Shown piece after piece: positions 17,935 through 26,901 of a stretch of DNA of 64,000 nt. Source of the stretch: TMED23 sp964566055 (GTDB taxonomy: Bacteria; Pseudomonadota; Alphaproteobacteria; Rhodospirillales; UBA2165). A program made the position numbers and the translations under genes. Position 1 is the stretch's first letter; each line of letters begins with the position of its first letter. Below the pieces are notes generated by a model, which had not been told where the DNA came from, searched no databases, and saw nothing but the letters and a program-made list of their open reading frames with translations. The stretch is from positions 1 to 64,000 of the forward strand of contig CAZMHI010000018.1 of assembly GCA_964566055.1 (NCBI GenBank), read 5' to 3'.

Positions 17935-18969
17935 CTACTTACTCGCCGCCACATTGGCGAGCGGTGAAATATCAAAAGCTACGACGACACCGCCAACGAT
18001 AACAACGGCAGCCAGGGAAATCGGCAGGAAGACTTTCCAGCCGAGGCGCATCAGTTGATCGTAGCGATAGCGTGGGAAAGTTGCGCGCACCCAAAGGAAG
18101 ATGAACAGCAACATGCACATTTTTATAATGAACCAGATTGGTCCCGGCAGCCAATTGAACGGTGCAATATCAAACGGTGGCAACCAGCCACCAAAGAACA
18201 AGATCGTTGTCATGCCGGCCATCAGGATCATGTTGGCGTATTCGCCGAGGAAGAACAGGGCGAACGTCATCGAGGAATATTCGACGTTATAGCCGGCCAC
18301 CAGTTCGGCCTCTGCTTCCGGTAAATCAAAGGGATGGCGGTTGGTCTCGGCCAAAGTCGAGATAAAGAAAATCACCGCCATCGGGAACAATGGGATGACA
18401 AACCACATGCTTTCCTTCTGCGCGTTGACGATATCTGAGAGGTTCAATGAACCGGCAACGATCAGCACAGTAATAATGATAAAACCCATGGACACTTCAT
18501 AGGACACCATTTGAGCTGCCGAACGAAGGGCACCGAGGAAAGCGTATTTTGAGTTACTCGCCCAGCCCGCCATCAAGATGCCATAGACACCCAAGGATGA
18601 AATCGCGAATAGATATAAGATGCCGACATTGATGTCAGCAACGACCAAACCTTCACCTAACGGAATAACGGCCCAGGCCACCAGCGCCAGCGAGAAAGTA
18701 ATCATCGGCGCCATGACAAAGACCACCCGGTTAGCACCAGATGGTATAACGGTTTCTTTGAAGAACAACTTCATGCCGTCAGCCAGCGGCTGCAACAGAC
18801 CATAGGGACCAACCACATTGGGGCCCCGGCGGAGATGCATCGCCGCAATCACTTTACGCTCGGCATAAGTAAGGTAAGCAACGCCGACCAGCAGGGGCAC
18901 GACGATAGCCAGGATTTGCAACAAAATCCAAACGACCGGCCAGATATAGGTCCACCAGAACTCAACCAT
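17935..18969 (-). CDS. nuoH: NADH-quinone oxidoreductase subunit H
   Basis: 344 residues, eight-helix subunit lining the quinone chamber. Seen: YAERKVIAAMHLRRGPN and GPYGLLQPLADGMKLFFKE near the N-terminus, ETNRHPFDLPEAEAELVAG in the middle, and WVRATFPRYRYDQLMRLGWK near the C-terminus. The start lies 8 bp inside the 3' end of nuoG. Confidence 0.97.
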   Translation of the reverse strand: MVEFWWTYIWPVVWILLQILAIVVPLLVGVAYLTYAERKVIAAMHLRRGPNVVGPYGLLQPLADGMKLFFKETVIPSGANRVVFVMAPMITFSLALVAWAVIPLGEGLVVADINVGILYLFAISSLGVYGILMAGWASNSKYAFLGALRSAAQMVSYEVSMGFIIITVLIVAGSLNLSDIVNAQKESMWFVIPLFPMAVIFFISTLAETNRHPFDLPEAEAELVAGYNVEYSSMTFALFFLGEYANMILMAGMTTILFFGGWLPPFDIAPFNWLPGPIWFIIKMCMLLFIFLWVRATFPRYRYDQLMRLGWKVFLPISLAAVVIVGGVVVAFDISPLANVAASK

Positions 18970-21013
18970 TTGTGCCGGTCCTCGCTTGGGTGGAAGTTTC
19001 CCGGGCCGCCCAACATTCCGCCATGGTTTGGGAAGCCCGGCTGATCGGATCAGTCATAAAGAAATTATCAATCGGACTGGCAAAAGCATCACTGCTCATG
19101 GCGCCATCAGCTCCGAACTCGCCCCACTCAGCCGTCGCAATTTCATCTACATTGCCGAGGCTCGGCGTGGCCGTGGTCATTCTTTCGCGTAATTCAGCAA
19201 GACTATCGAACGCCAAGGTTTGACCAAGTTCTGCTGACAAGGCCCGCAAAATCGCCCAATCTTCCTTTGCCTCGCCAACCGGGAAGGATGCCAGCTGCGT
19301 GCGCTGCACTCGGCCTTCGAGATTGACGTAGGTGGCGTTCTTTTCGGTATAAGCCGCACCCGGCAAAATTACATCAGCGCGATGTGCACCGGCATCGCCA
19401 TGATGGCCTTGATAAATCACAAAGGCATCGCCCAGGCCATTCATATCAATTTCATCAGCACCCAGCAGATAGACTACATCCATGCCGCCACTCAATATAT
19501 CTGCCGTACCAACGCCCCCCTCACCCGGCACAAAGCCAAGATCGAGGCCGCCGACCCGTGAAGCCGCCGTGTGCAATACGTTAAATCCATTCCAGCCATC
19601 AGCAATCATGCCGGTCGCTTCAGCCAGTTTACGGGCTGTACCTAATACAGTTGCAGCATCATCCCGTGTTAGAACGCCGCTGCCGATAATGATCATAGGA
19701 TTAGAGGCATTATTAAGAATTTGCGCAAAGCCATTGGAACCGGACGCGATATCGGCCAGGGTATCTGGACCTGCGCCGAGATAATCATAGCGATAGGTCA
19801 AATCGGTTTCTTCACCGATCACGCCAATGCTCACATTACCTTGCAGGAAGCGTTTGCGAATGCGGGCATTCAAGACCGGGCTTTCCAGCCGTGGGTTAGC
19901 GCCAACGATCAATATAGCATCTGCATCTTCAATCCCGGCAATGGTCGAATTAAAGAGATAACCAGCACGCGAGCCAGCTCCAATCGTTGCGCCATCCTGG
20001 CGGCAGTCAATATTGGCTGAGCCCAGCGATTCCATTAATTTCTTCAGCGCATACATGGATTCGCAATCGGCTTGATCACCGGCAATGGCTGCTATTTTAT
20101 TGCCGCTGGTTGCTTCGACTTTTTCAGCGATGGCGGCGAAGGCTTCATCCCAGCTGGCTGCCTGTAAATTGCTCTCTCTGCGCACAAAAGGTTGATCCAA
20201 GCGTTGACGCCGAAGACCGTCGCAGGCAAATCGCGTTTTATCGGAAATCCACTCTTCATTCACATCATCATTATTTCGCGGCACGATGCGCAAGACTTCA
20301 GCACCCCGGGTATCAACCCGGATATTAGCGCCGAGCGCATCCATGACATCGATGCTTTCGGTTTTCTTCAATTCCCACGGCCGCGCATTAAAGGCATACG
20401 GCTTCGAGGTCAGCGCGCCAACGGGGCATAAGTCTATGATATTGCCCGATAATTCAGAAGACAGGGTTTTCTCAACATAGGTGCCGACTTCCATATGTTC
20501 ACCCCGGCCGGTCGCCCCAAGTTCCGGCACGCCGGCGATTTCGGTGGCAAAACGAATGCAGCGCGTGCAATGAATGCAGCGTGTCATCACGGTCGAAACC
20601 AGCGGGCCTAAATTCTTATCTTTGACAGCGCGTTTCTCTTCATTGTAGCGGGAGCGATCATAGCCAAAGCCAATCGACTGGTCCTGCAAATCACATTCAC
20701 CGCCTTGATCGCAAATCGGGCAATCCAATGGATGATTGATCAGCAGGAATTCCATCACGCCTTTGCGGGCCTGCTGAATGGTTTCGGAATCCGTGGTGAT
20801 AACCATACCATCGCCAACCGGCATGGCGCAGGAGGCAATCGGTTTCGGTGCGCGCTCCATCTCAACCAGACACATGCGGCAGTTACCGGCGACGGAAAGC
20901 CGTTCGTGATAACAGAAGCGCGGAATTTCCTTACCAGCGATTTCGCAAGCCTGCAAAACCGTCAGCCCGGCATCCACTTCAACTTCTATTCCATCAATTG
21001 TTAGCTTCGGCAT
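18962..21013 (-). CDS. nuoG: NADH-quinone oxidoreductase subunit G
   Basis: 683 residues. N-terminal [2Fe-2S] ferredoxin domain (C-x10-C-x2-C pattern, RFCYHERLSVAGNCRMC), HPLDCPICDQGGECDLQ for N5, and TRCIHCTRCIRF for the next [4Fe-4S] cluster; then a molybdopterin-oxidoreductase-like domain that no longer binds the cofactor. I see no extra N7-type Cys-x2-Cys-x3-Cys motif in the middle region, as is usual for short alphaproteobacterial and mitochondrial-type NuoG. Overlaps nuoH by 8 bp. Confidence 0.96.
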   Translation of the reverse strand: MPKLTIDGIEVEVDAGLTVLQACEIAGKEIPRFCYHERLSVAGNCRMCLVEMERAPKPIASCAMPVGDGMVITTDSETIQQARKGVMEFLLINHPLDCPICDQGGECDLQDQSIGFGYDRSRYNEEKRAVKDKNLGPLVSTVMTRCIHCTRCIRFATEIAGVPELGATGRGEHMEVGTYVEKTLSSELSGNIIDLCPVGALTSKPYAFNARPWELKKTESIDVMDALGANIRVDTRGAEVLRIVPRNNDDVNEEWISDKTRFACDGLRRQRLDQPFVRRESNLQAASWDEAFAAIAEKVEATSGNKIAAIAGDQADCESMYALKKLMESLGSANIDCRQDGATIGAGSRAGYLFNSTIAGIEDADAILIVGANPRLESPVLNARIRKRFLQGNVSIGVIGEETDLTYRYDYLGAGPDTLADIASGSNGFAQILNNASNPMIIIGSGVLTRDDAATVLGTARKLAEATGMIADGWNGFNVLHTAASRVGGLDLGFVPGEGGVGTADILSGGMDVVYLLGADEIDMNGLGDAFVIYQGHHGDAGAHRADVILPGAAYTEKNATYVNLEGRVQRTQLASFPVGEAKEDWAILRALSAELGQTLAFDSLAELRERMTTATPSLGNVDEIATAEWGEFGADGAMSSDAFASPIDNFFMTDPISRASQTMAECWAARETSTQARTGTNG

Positions 21014-21026
21014 TTACATTTTCACC

Positions 21027-22310
21027 TTACGCCGCTGCGTTTTTCTTAGCTTGTTCGATACGAGCTTCCATCTCAGGACGGAAGCATTTAATCAAACCCT
21101 GGATCGGCCAAGCCGCCGCATCGCCGAGCGCACAAATCGTGTGCCCTTCAACTTGCCTTGTGACTTGTTCGAGCAGGTCAATTTCATCCAAATTGGCATT
21201 GCCAGCGACCATGCGGGCCATCATGCGTGACATCCAACCGGTGCCTTCCCGGCACGGTGTGCACTGACCACAACTCTCATGTTTGTAAAAGGCAGACAAG
21301 CGCGCGATTGCGGCGATCACATCGGTCGATTTATCCATCACCATAATCGCTGCCGTACCGAGCCCGGACCCCTGCTCTTTCAAAGAGTCGAAATCCATCA
21401 ATACGGAGTCACAGACACCTTTGGTCAGACACGGCACCGAGGCACCGCCCGGAATGATAGCCAGCAGATTATCCCAGCCTCCGCGCACACCGCCGGCATG
21501 TTTTTCGATGAGTTCCTTGAGCGGAATGCTCATTTCTTCTTCAACGGTACAGGGCTGTTCGACATGACCGGAAATATTAAACAGCTTGGTGCCGGTATTG
21601 TTGGCCCGGCCAAACCCAGCAAACCATTCAGCACCGCGCCGCAATATGGTCGGCGTCACCGCAATGGACTCGACATTATTCACTGTCGAAGGACAGCCAT
21701 AGAGACCGGCATTTGCCGGGAAAGGCGGTTTCAGGCGCGGTTGGCCTTTTTTACCTTCAATGCTTTCAATCAAGGCAGTTTCTTCACCGCAAATATAAGC
21801 GCCCATACCCCGGTGGATATAGAGATCAAAATCCCAACCGGAGCCGCAGGCATCTTTGCCAATCAGGCCCGCTTCATAAGCTTCATCAATGGCGCGCTGC
21901 AACGCTTCGGTTTCCCGGTAGAACTCGCCACGGGCATAAATATAGGCGGCGTTGGCGCCAATGGCGAAACTGGCAATCAGGCAGCCCTCAACCAATTTAT
22001 GTGGATCGTGACGCATGATCTCGCGGTCTTTGCAGGTTCCGGGCTCACCTTCATCGGCGTTGACAACCAGATAATGCGGTCTTCCGTCAGACTCTTTAGG
22101 CATAAAGGACCATTTGAGACCAGTGCTAAAGCCTGCACCACCACGCCCCCTGAGACCTGACTCTTTAACGTTATCAACAACCCAATCACGGCCTTTGGCC
22201 AGAATATCTTTGGTGCCATCCCAATCGCCACGCGACTTCGCACCGGCTAGGAACGGATCATGCAAGCCATATAAATTTGTGAAAATGCGGTCTTGATCTT
22301 TAAGCATCAA
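21027..22310 (-). CDS. nuoF: NADH-quinone oxidoreductase subunit F
   Basis: 427 residues, NADH-oxidising flavoprotein. Seen: GLRGRGGAGFSTGLKW (NADH/FMN loop), ADEGEPGTCKDREIM, YICGEETALIESIEG (FMN), and ESCGQCTPCREGTGW with a distal Cys for cluster N3. It overlaps nuoE by 4 bp. Confidence 0.97.
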   Translation of the reverse strand: MMLKDQDRIFTNLYGLHDPFLAGAKSRGDWDGTKDILAKGRDWVVDNVKESGLRGRGGAGFSTGLKWSFMPKESDGRPHYLVVNADEGEPGTCKDREIMRHDPHKLVEGCLIASFAIGANAAYIYARGEFYRETEALQRAIDEAYEAGLIGKDACGSGWDFDLYIHRGMGAYICGEETALIESIEGKKGQPRLKPPFPANAGLYGCPSTVNNVESIAVTPTILRRGAEWFAGFGRANNTGTKLFNISGHVEQPCTVEEEMSIPLKELIEKHAGGVRGGWDNLLAIIPGGASVPCLTKGVCDSVLMDFDSLKEQGSGLGTAAIMVMDKSTDVIAAIARLSAFYKHESCGQCTPCREGTGWMSRMMARMVAGNANLDEIDLLEQVTRQVEGHTICALGDAAAWPIQGLIKCFRPEMEARIEQAKKNAAA

Positions 22311-22918
22311 TCATCCCCCGCACCATTATTGAGACTAGTAAGCCCGCCAATCGGCTCACAGGTCTTACGATCAATCTGCGAACCCGTCTTCGGTGATTGA
22401 CCGTGCTTAAGCTCGGTTAAAATTGACTCAGTGCTGGTCTCGTCCAGATCTTCATAATAATCATCATTGATCTGCATCATCGGCGCATTCACACACGCAC
22501 CCAAACACTCCATCGCGGACAGTGTAAACATGCCATCTTCCGTCGTCTCACCCATCCCAATACCAAGATTGCGTTCAGCGGCGTCGACGATCTGATCCGA
22601 GCCTCTCAGCCAGCACGGCAGATTGGTACAAACCTGGACGTGATTCTTACCGACCGGCTCAAGATTATACATGGTATAAAAAGTGGCGACTTCGTAGGCC
22701 TCGATCCGCGGCATCCCCAGAAAATCAGCGACATAATCCATGGCGGCGCGGGGCAGCCAGCCATCATGCTGACGTTGCGCCAAATCCAACAGCGGCATCA
22801 CCGCGCTGGCTTGCCGGCCTTCCGGGTATTTAGCAATATGAGCTTCGGCCATCGCCAATACCTCGGGCGTAAATTCAAACGAGGCTGGTTGCTCAAAGTT
22901 TCCTGCTTGAGTGCTCAT
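22307..22918 (-). CDS. nuoE: NADH-quinone oxidoreductase subunit E
   Basis: 203 residues, thioredoxin-like [2Fe-2S] subunit carrying N1a. Cysteines are in CTNLPCWLRG and MECLGACVNAP. The tail after about residue 165 (STESILTELKHGQSPKTGS...) is polar and family-variable. 4-bp overlaps with both nuoD and nuoF imply coupled translation. Confidence 0.96.
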   Translation of the reverse strand: MSTQAGNFEQPASFEFTPEVLAMAEAHIAKYPEGRQASAVMPLLDLAQRQHDGWLPRAAMDYVADFLGMPRIEAYEVATFYTMYNLEPVGKNHVQVCTNLPCWLRGSDQIVDAAERNLGIGMGETTEDGMFTLSAMECLGACVNAPMMQINDDYYEDLDETSTESILTELKHGQSPKTGSQIDRKTCEPIGGLTSLNNGAGDD

Positions 22919-24093
22919 CGGTCAATTTCTCCGAACACAATATCGAGCGAGCCAATATTGGCGACAACGTCGGCCAACATATGCCCACTGCTCAACATAT
23001 CGAGTGCTTGTAAATGCGCAAATCCAGGTGCCCTGATTTTGCAGCGGTATGGTTTATTGGTGCCGTCGGAAATCAGGAACACACCAAACTCACCTTTCGG
23101 CGCTTCGACCACCGAATAAGTCTCTCCCGCCGGCACATGATAGCCTTCGGTATAGAGCTTAAAGTGATGGATCAGTGCTTCCATTGATTGCTTCATATCG
23201 GATCGGCTCGGCGGCGCAAATTTATGATCGTCGCAAGCGACCGGGCCTGGTGGCATTTGATCGATACACTGCTTAACAATTTTAAGCGATTCATACATCT
23301 CATAAACCCGCACCAGATAGCGGTCATAACAGTCACCATGTTTGGTGACTGGAATATCAAAATCCATCTTGTCATAAACATCATAAGGCTGCGATTTGCG
23401 GAGATCCCAAGCCAATCCAGTCGCCCGGAGATTTGGTCCGCTAAAGCCCCAATCCAGCGCTTGCTCTTGAGTGATGGCGCCAATATCAACGGTACGCTGT
23501 TTGAATATGCGGTTTTCGGTCAGCAGACTTTCAAGATCGGCAATGAATTTCGGGAAGTCATCACACCACTCGCCGATATCGTCGATAAGCTTCTGCGAGA
23601 TATCCATGGCGACGCCGCCCGGCCGGAAGTAGCCCATATGAAGACGCGCGCCACAGGCCCGCTCACAAAACTCCATCAGCTTTTCGCGCTCTTCAAAACC
23701 CCATAGCATCGGAGTCATGGCGCCGACATCCATGGCATAGGCGCAGATATTAAAAATGTGGTTGGTCAGGCGGCCAAGCTCGGCAAAAATTACTCGAATA
23801 TATTGGCCTCGTGGCGGCACTTCCATGCCCGCGAGCTTCTCGACTGCGATGGCAAATGCATGTTCCTGGTTTTGCGGTGCGACATAGTCGAGACGATCAA
23901 AATACGGCACTGACTGCATATAGGTTTTATGCTCAATCAGCTTTTCGGTGCCACGATGCAGCAAACCAATATGAGGATCAGAACGGTCGATAATTTCACC
24001 ATCCATCTCAAGCACCAAACGCAAGACGCCGTGCGCCGCTGGATGTTGCGGGCCAAAATTGAGGGTGAAATTTTTAATCTGCTGTTCAGACAT
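22915..24093 (-). CDS. nuoD: NADH-quinone oxidoreductase subunit D
   Basis: 392 residues, 49-kDa subunit forming the quinone site with NuoB. Seen: NFGPQHPAAHGVLRLVLE (quinone-site His), HIGLLHRGTEKLIE, YFRPGGVAMDI and the C-terminal DIVFGEIDR. It is separate from nuoC (not an E. coli-like nuoCD fusion). Confidence 0.97.
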   Translation of the reverse strand: MSEQQIKNFTLNFGPQHPAAHGVLRLVLEMDGEIIDRSDPHIGLLHRGTEKLIEHKTYMQSVPYFDRLDYVAPQNQEHAFAIAVEKLAGMEVPPRGQYIRVIFAELGRLTNHIFNICAYAMDVGAMTPMLWGFEEREKLMEFCERACGARLHMGYFRPGGVAMDISQKLIDDIGEWCDDFPKFIADLESLLTENRIFKQRTVDIGAITQEQALDWGFSGPNLRATGLAWDLRKSQPYDVYDKMDFDIPVTKHGDCYDRYLVRVYEMYESLKIVKQCIDQMPPGPVACDDHKFAPPSRSDMKQSMEALIHHFKLYTEGYHVPAGETYSVVEAPKGEFGVFLISDGTNKPYRCKIRAPGFAHLQALDMLSSGHMLADVVANIGSLDIVFGEIDR

Positions 24094-24755
24094 CAGGCGT
24101 CACCGCTCTTTTCTTCGCCGGCTTCTTCTTCAGCTTTCTCATCTCCCGGCAGCAATTGTTGAACCCCTTCCCACGGGCTGAGGAAATCAAAATTGCGAAA
24201 CTCCTGCGCCAACTTTACTGGTTCGTAAACAACGCGTTTTTTCTCGTCGTCATAGCGAATTTCAACATACCCGGTAAGTGGAAAATCTTTACGCAGCGGA
24301 TGACCTTCAAAACCATAATCGGTCATAATGCGGCGCAAATCCGGATGATCGGAAAAATAAATACCGTACAAATCCCAAGCTTCGCGCTCCCACCAGCCGG
24401 CTGAATTATAGACGCCGGTCAGGGATGGGACAGGTGTGCCTTCATCCGTCGATACTTTTACTCTAACCCGCATATTTTGGGTCAGGCTGAGCAGGCAATA
24501 AACCACATCGAAGCGTTCTTCGCGCTCAGGATAATCAACGCCACAGAGTTCCATCAATTGCTTGAACTGACAATTCACATCGTCCCGCAGGAACGTCATA
24601 ACTTTAATCAACGCATCGCGGCTGGAGTGCAGTACCAATTCACCATTGATAACCTCAGTCGCTGAAATAGCATCACCGAGTTCACCGGCAATAGCGTCGC
24701 CAAGATTAGACAAAGCTTCAATTTGGGCCTGCATGTGGGGGTGGGCGCCAGCCAT
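24093..24755 (-). CDS. nuoC: NADH-quinone oxidoreductase subunit C
   Basis: 220 residues, 30-kDa subunit. Start taken at ATG 24755 (MAGAHPHMQ) with AAGAG about 9 bp upstream; an in-frame TTG at 24782 would add nine residues and abut nuoB. Seen: the family signature ERFDVVYCLLSL and the loop WEREAWDLYGIYFSDHPDLRRIMTDYGFEGHPLRKDFP. The C-terminal 20 residues are strongly acidic (GDEKAEEEAGEEKSGDA). Confidence 0.95.
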   Translation of the reverse strand: MAGAHPHMQAQIEALSNLGDAIAGELGDAISATEVINGELVLHSSRDALIKVMTFLRDDVNCQFKQLMELCGVDYPEREERFDVVYCLLSLTQNMRVRVKVSTDEGTPVPSLTGVYNSAGWWEREAWDLYGIYFSDHPDLRRIMTDYGFEGHPLRKDFPLTGYVEIRYDDEKKRVVYEPVKLAQEFRNFDFLSPWEGVQQLLPGDEKAEEEAGEEKSGDA

Positions 24756-24782
24756 GATTAATCTCTTAAATCCTTCGCCCAA

Positions 24783-25334
24783 TTAACGCCAAAGAGTGCC
24801 GGTACGGCGAATTTTTTTCTGTAATTGCAGAATACCGTAGACCAGAGCTTCTGCCGTCGGCGGGCAGCCTGGCACATATACATCGACAGGTACGACCCGG
24901 TCACAACCACGTACAACTGAATACGAATAATGGTAATAACCGCCACCATTGGCGCAGGAGCCCATCGATATTACGTAGCGCGGCTCAGACATTTGGTCAT
25001 AAACCTTGCGAAAAGCCGGCGCCATTTTATTAGTCAAAGTTCCAGCAACAATAATGACATCAGACTGACGCGGGCTCGGCCGGGGCACGACACCAAAGCG
25101 GTCCAAATCATAGCGGCTGACATAGGCATGCATCATCTCAATGGCGCAACAGGCCAAGCCAAAAGTCATTGGCCACAGCGATCCGGTCCGCGCCCAATTC
25201 ACCAAATTGTCCAATTGTGCGACGACAAAGCCCTTATCGACCAATGTATCAGTGACGTTTTTCAGCAGGGCGTCCTGTTCAGCGCCTGGCGGGATGGGCA
25301 AAAGTGAACTTTGGGAAGATTGATCAATATCCAT
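24783..25334 (-). CDS. nuoB: NADH-quinone oxidoreductase subunit B
   Basis: 183 residues, PSST subunit carrying N2, the last cluster before quinone. Seen: MTFGLACCAIEMM (tandem Cys), GSCANGGGYYHYSYSVVRG and VYVPGCPPTAEAL. Nine bases separate it from nuoA. Confidence 0.97.
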   Translation of the reverse strand: MDIDQSSQSSLLPIPPGAEQDALLKNVTDTLVDKGFVVAQLDNLVNWARTGSLWPMTFGLACCAIEMMHAYVSRYDLDRFGVVPRPSPRQSDVIIVAGTLTNKMAPAFRKVYDQMSEPRYVISMGSCANGGGYYHYSYSVVRGCDRVVPVDVYVPGCPPTAEALVYGILQLQKKIRRTGTLWR

Positions 25335-25343
25335 AACGTTATC

Positions 25344-25709
25344 CTATTCCCACTCAAGGGCGCCTTTGCGCCACTCATATATAAAGCCAACGGTCAGGAT
25401 GCCGAGAAACACAACCATCGACCAGAAACCGAAAACGCCGATCGTGCCGAGCGATACCGCCCAGGGAAACAGAAAAGCAACTTCCAAATCAAAGATAATA
25501 AACAGAATAGCGACGAGATAAAATCGCACGTCAAATTTGATCCGGGCATCTTCAAAGGCATCAAACCCGCATTCGTATGCCGATAGCTTTTCGGCATCCG
25601 GCTTCTGTGGCACGATGATCAAAGATGCTATTGGAATGACAACGGCGAGGCCTAAAGCAAGGCCGACAAAAATCAAAATAGGAAGATATTCAACGAGCAA
25701 ATTTTCCAT
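25344..25709 (-). CDS. nuoA: NADH-quinone oxidoreductase subunit A
   Basis: 121 residues, three membrane helices with the KLSAYECGFDAFEDARIKFDVRFY loop near the quinone chamber. It is the first gene of the nuo operon. The next upstream element on the same strand is tRNA-Asp, only 64 bp away, so the tRNA promoter may also feed the operon. Confidence 0.96.
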   Translation of the reverse strand: MENLLVEYLPILIFVGLALGLAVVIPIASLIIVPQKPDAEKLSAYECGFDAFEDARIKFDVRFYLVAILFIIFDLEVAFLFPWAVSLGTIGVFGFWSMVVFLGILTVGFIYEWRKGALEWE

Positions 25710-25773
25710 AGAAATCTTTCCGAATTAGCCCCTATTGTTATGCGCAGCGCACAACTGTTCAAATGACGAAAAG

Positions 25774-25850
<77 letters not shown>

Positions 25851-25874
25851 TAAACTGTGCTTGCTCGTGAGCGG

Positions 25875-25903
25875 TGTGTAAGCCAGCCCTTGGGTAGTGT
25901 CAA
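25875..25903 (-). promoter_or_regulatory. Sigma70-type promoter of tRNA-Asp
   Basis: On the minus strand, a perfect TTGACA (25898-25903), 17-bp spacer, then TACACA (25875-25880). Transcription would start about 18-20 bp before the tRNA 5' end and could run on into nuoA. Confidence 0.65.
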
Positions 25904-26057
25904 GCAATCTTAAGTTGGATTCCTCACCGAGCATCAAGTAATTCCGTTTCCCAGTTTCTCTACCCAATAGATTTGACTTTTTTACCTTAAAATCAAGGTT
26001 TTAGTTGCCGAATACGCAAATATTTTTGAGCGGCTAATTGAGAATTAATTGAGCAAT

Positions 26058-26084
26058 AAAAAAGGCGCTTACAATGTAAGCGCC
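26058..26084 (-). terminator. Rho-independent terminator of the EF-hand gene
   Basis: Perfect 9-bp hairpin GGCGCTTAC-att-GTAAGCGCC (minus-strand reading), followed by six U (26058-26063). It lies 58 bp after the stop codon at 26142. Confidence 0.9.
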
Positions 26085-26141
26085 AAACCGGTAATTAAGA
26101 ATATTTCTAATAACCTCAACAGCAGTATTTATACTTTAAAA

Positions 26142-26798
26142 TCAGGCAACTACCTCGGCATGTTGCTCTGGTTGAGGCTGATGATGCGGAGGTTCTTGAT
26201 ATAAATCCTGATCAAGATTCTCATCATCAAATAGTTTCTCTACTTTAACTTCTTCATCGCTAAATAAATTATTTCGGATATATTCTTCAGAATCGTTAAT
26301 TTTCTGATAGAGCTCCAATGATTTCTGATATTGAGAAAGAGCCGCATAAGTCGTCGATTCGTCTTCTGCTCTCATCCCTTTTTGCACCTCAACTTGATTT
26401 ATTCGGCCGTCGCCATTTTGATCAAGCCGAACTAAAGCATCCTCGGTACCAACCGTTTCAGATGGGCTGGCGACAATAGCGATGCCTTTCTTGATTTGAG
26501 AATCAGATTTGCTGTCGAGTTTTTGACCGGCAAATTCCTGCGCCTCAATTTTAGAATTGTGTGCAGCCAGACTTACCACGTTTTCATACTCAACGATTGA
26601 GGCTTCCGAATCAGCGATGAACTCGACGGCATTGACATCGTCGAATTCTCCAAAAGCAGGTCCATATGATGACGTATCAAACGCTGGAATTTTATCTTCC
26701 AGGTCTCCACTTTCCACCAGATCAAAACGGTCGCGGCTATGTAGCCCTATTATTACCGCTTCAATTGAAGGAGAGTGCGAAAGGTCAAGCGCGGACAT
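26142..26798 (-). CDS. EF-hand-containing acidic protein of unknown function
   Basis: 218 residues, acidic and hydrophilic, with no signal peptide or membrane segment seen. One canonical calcium-binding loop, DQNGDGRINQVE (about residues 125-136), has the usual D1, N3, D5, G6, I8 and E12. The C-terminal part is helical, and the tail is rich in His/Pro/Gln (EPPHHQPQPEQHAE). No enzyme domain recognised. It is a self-contained unit with a sigma70-like promoter, a GGAG ribosome-binding site and a strong terminator. Single EF-hands usually pair, so dimerisation or a degenerate partner hand is likely. Confidence 0.7.
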   Translation of the reverse strand: MSALDLSHSPSIEAVIIGLHSRDRFDLVESGDLEDKIPAFDTSSYGPAFGEFDDVNAVEFIADSEASIVEYENVVSLAAHNSKIEAQEFAGQKLDSKSDSQIKKGIAIVASPSETVGTEDALVRLDQNGDGRINQVEVQKGMRAEDESTTYAALSQYQKSLELYQKINDSEEYIRNNLFSDEEVKVEKLFDDENLDQDLYQEPPHHQPQPEQHAEVVA

Positions 26799-26851
26799 AT
26801 CGGTTCTCCTAAAACTCTTGACATTCTGCCAAGTTCCACGCGTTGGGGTGC

Positions 26852-26880
26852 ATATTAGACTATTCCCAGATTTAAATCAA
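26852..26880 (-). promoter_or_regulatory. Sigma70-type promoter of the EF-hand gene
   Basis: Minus-strand TTGATT (26875-26880), 17-bp spacer, TAATAT (26852-26857), about 54 bp before the start codon. Good match to a housekeeping promoter. Confidence 0.65.
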
Positions 26881-26901
26881 CCCCCGCAGGGTGATTTGTT
26901 G

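Noticed and set aside
21279..22160. 293-codon plus-strand open frame opposite nuoF
   Set aside because: Antisense shadow of a conserved complex I gene, with no family-like motifs.
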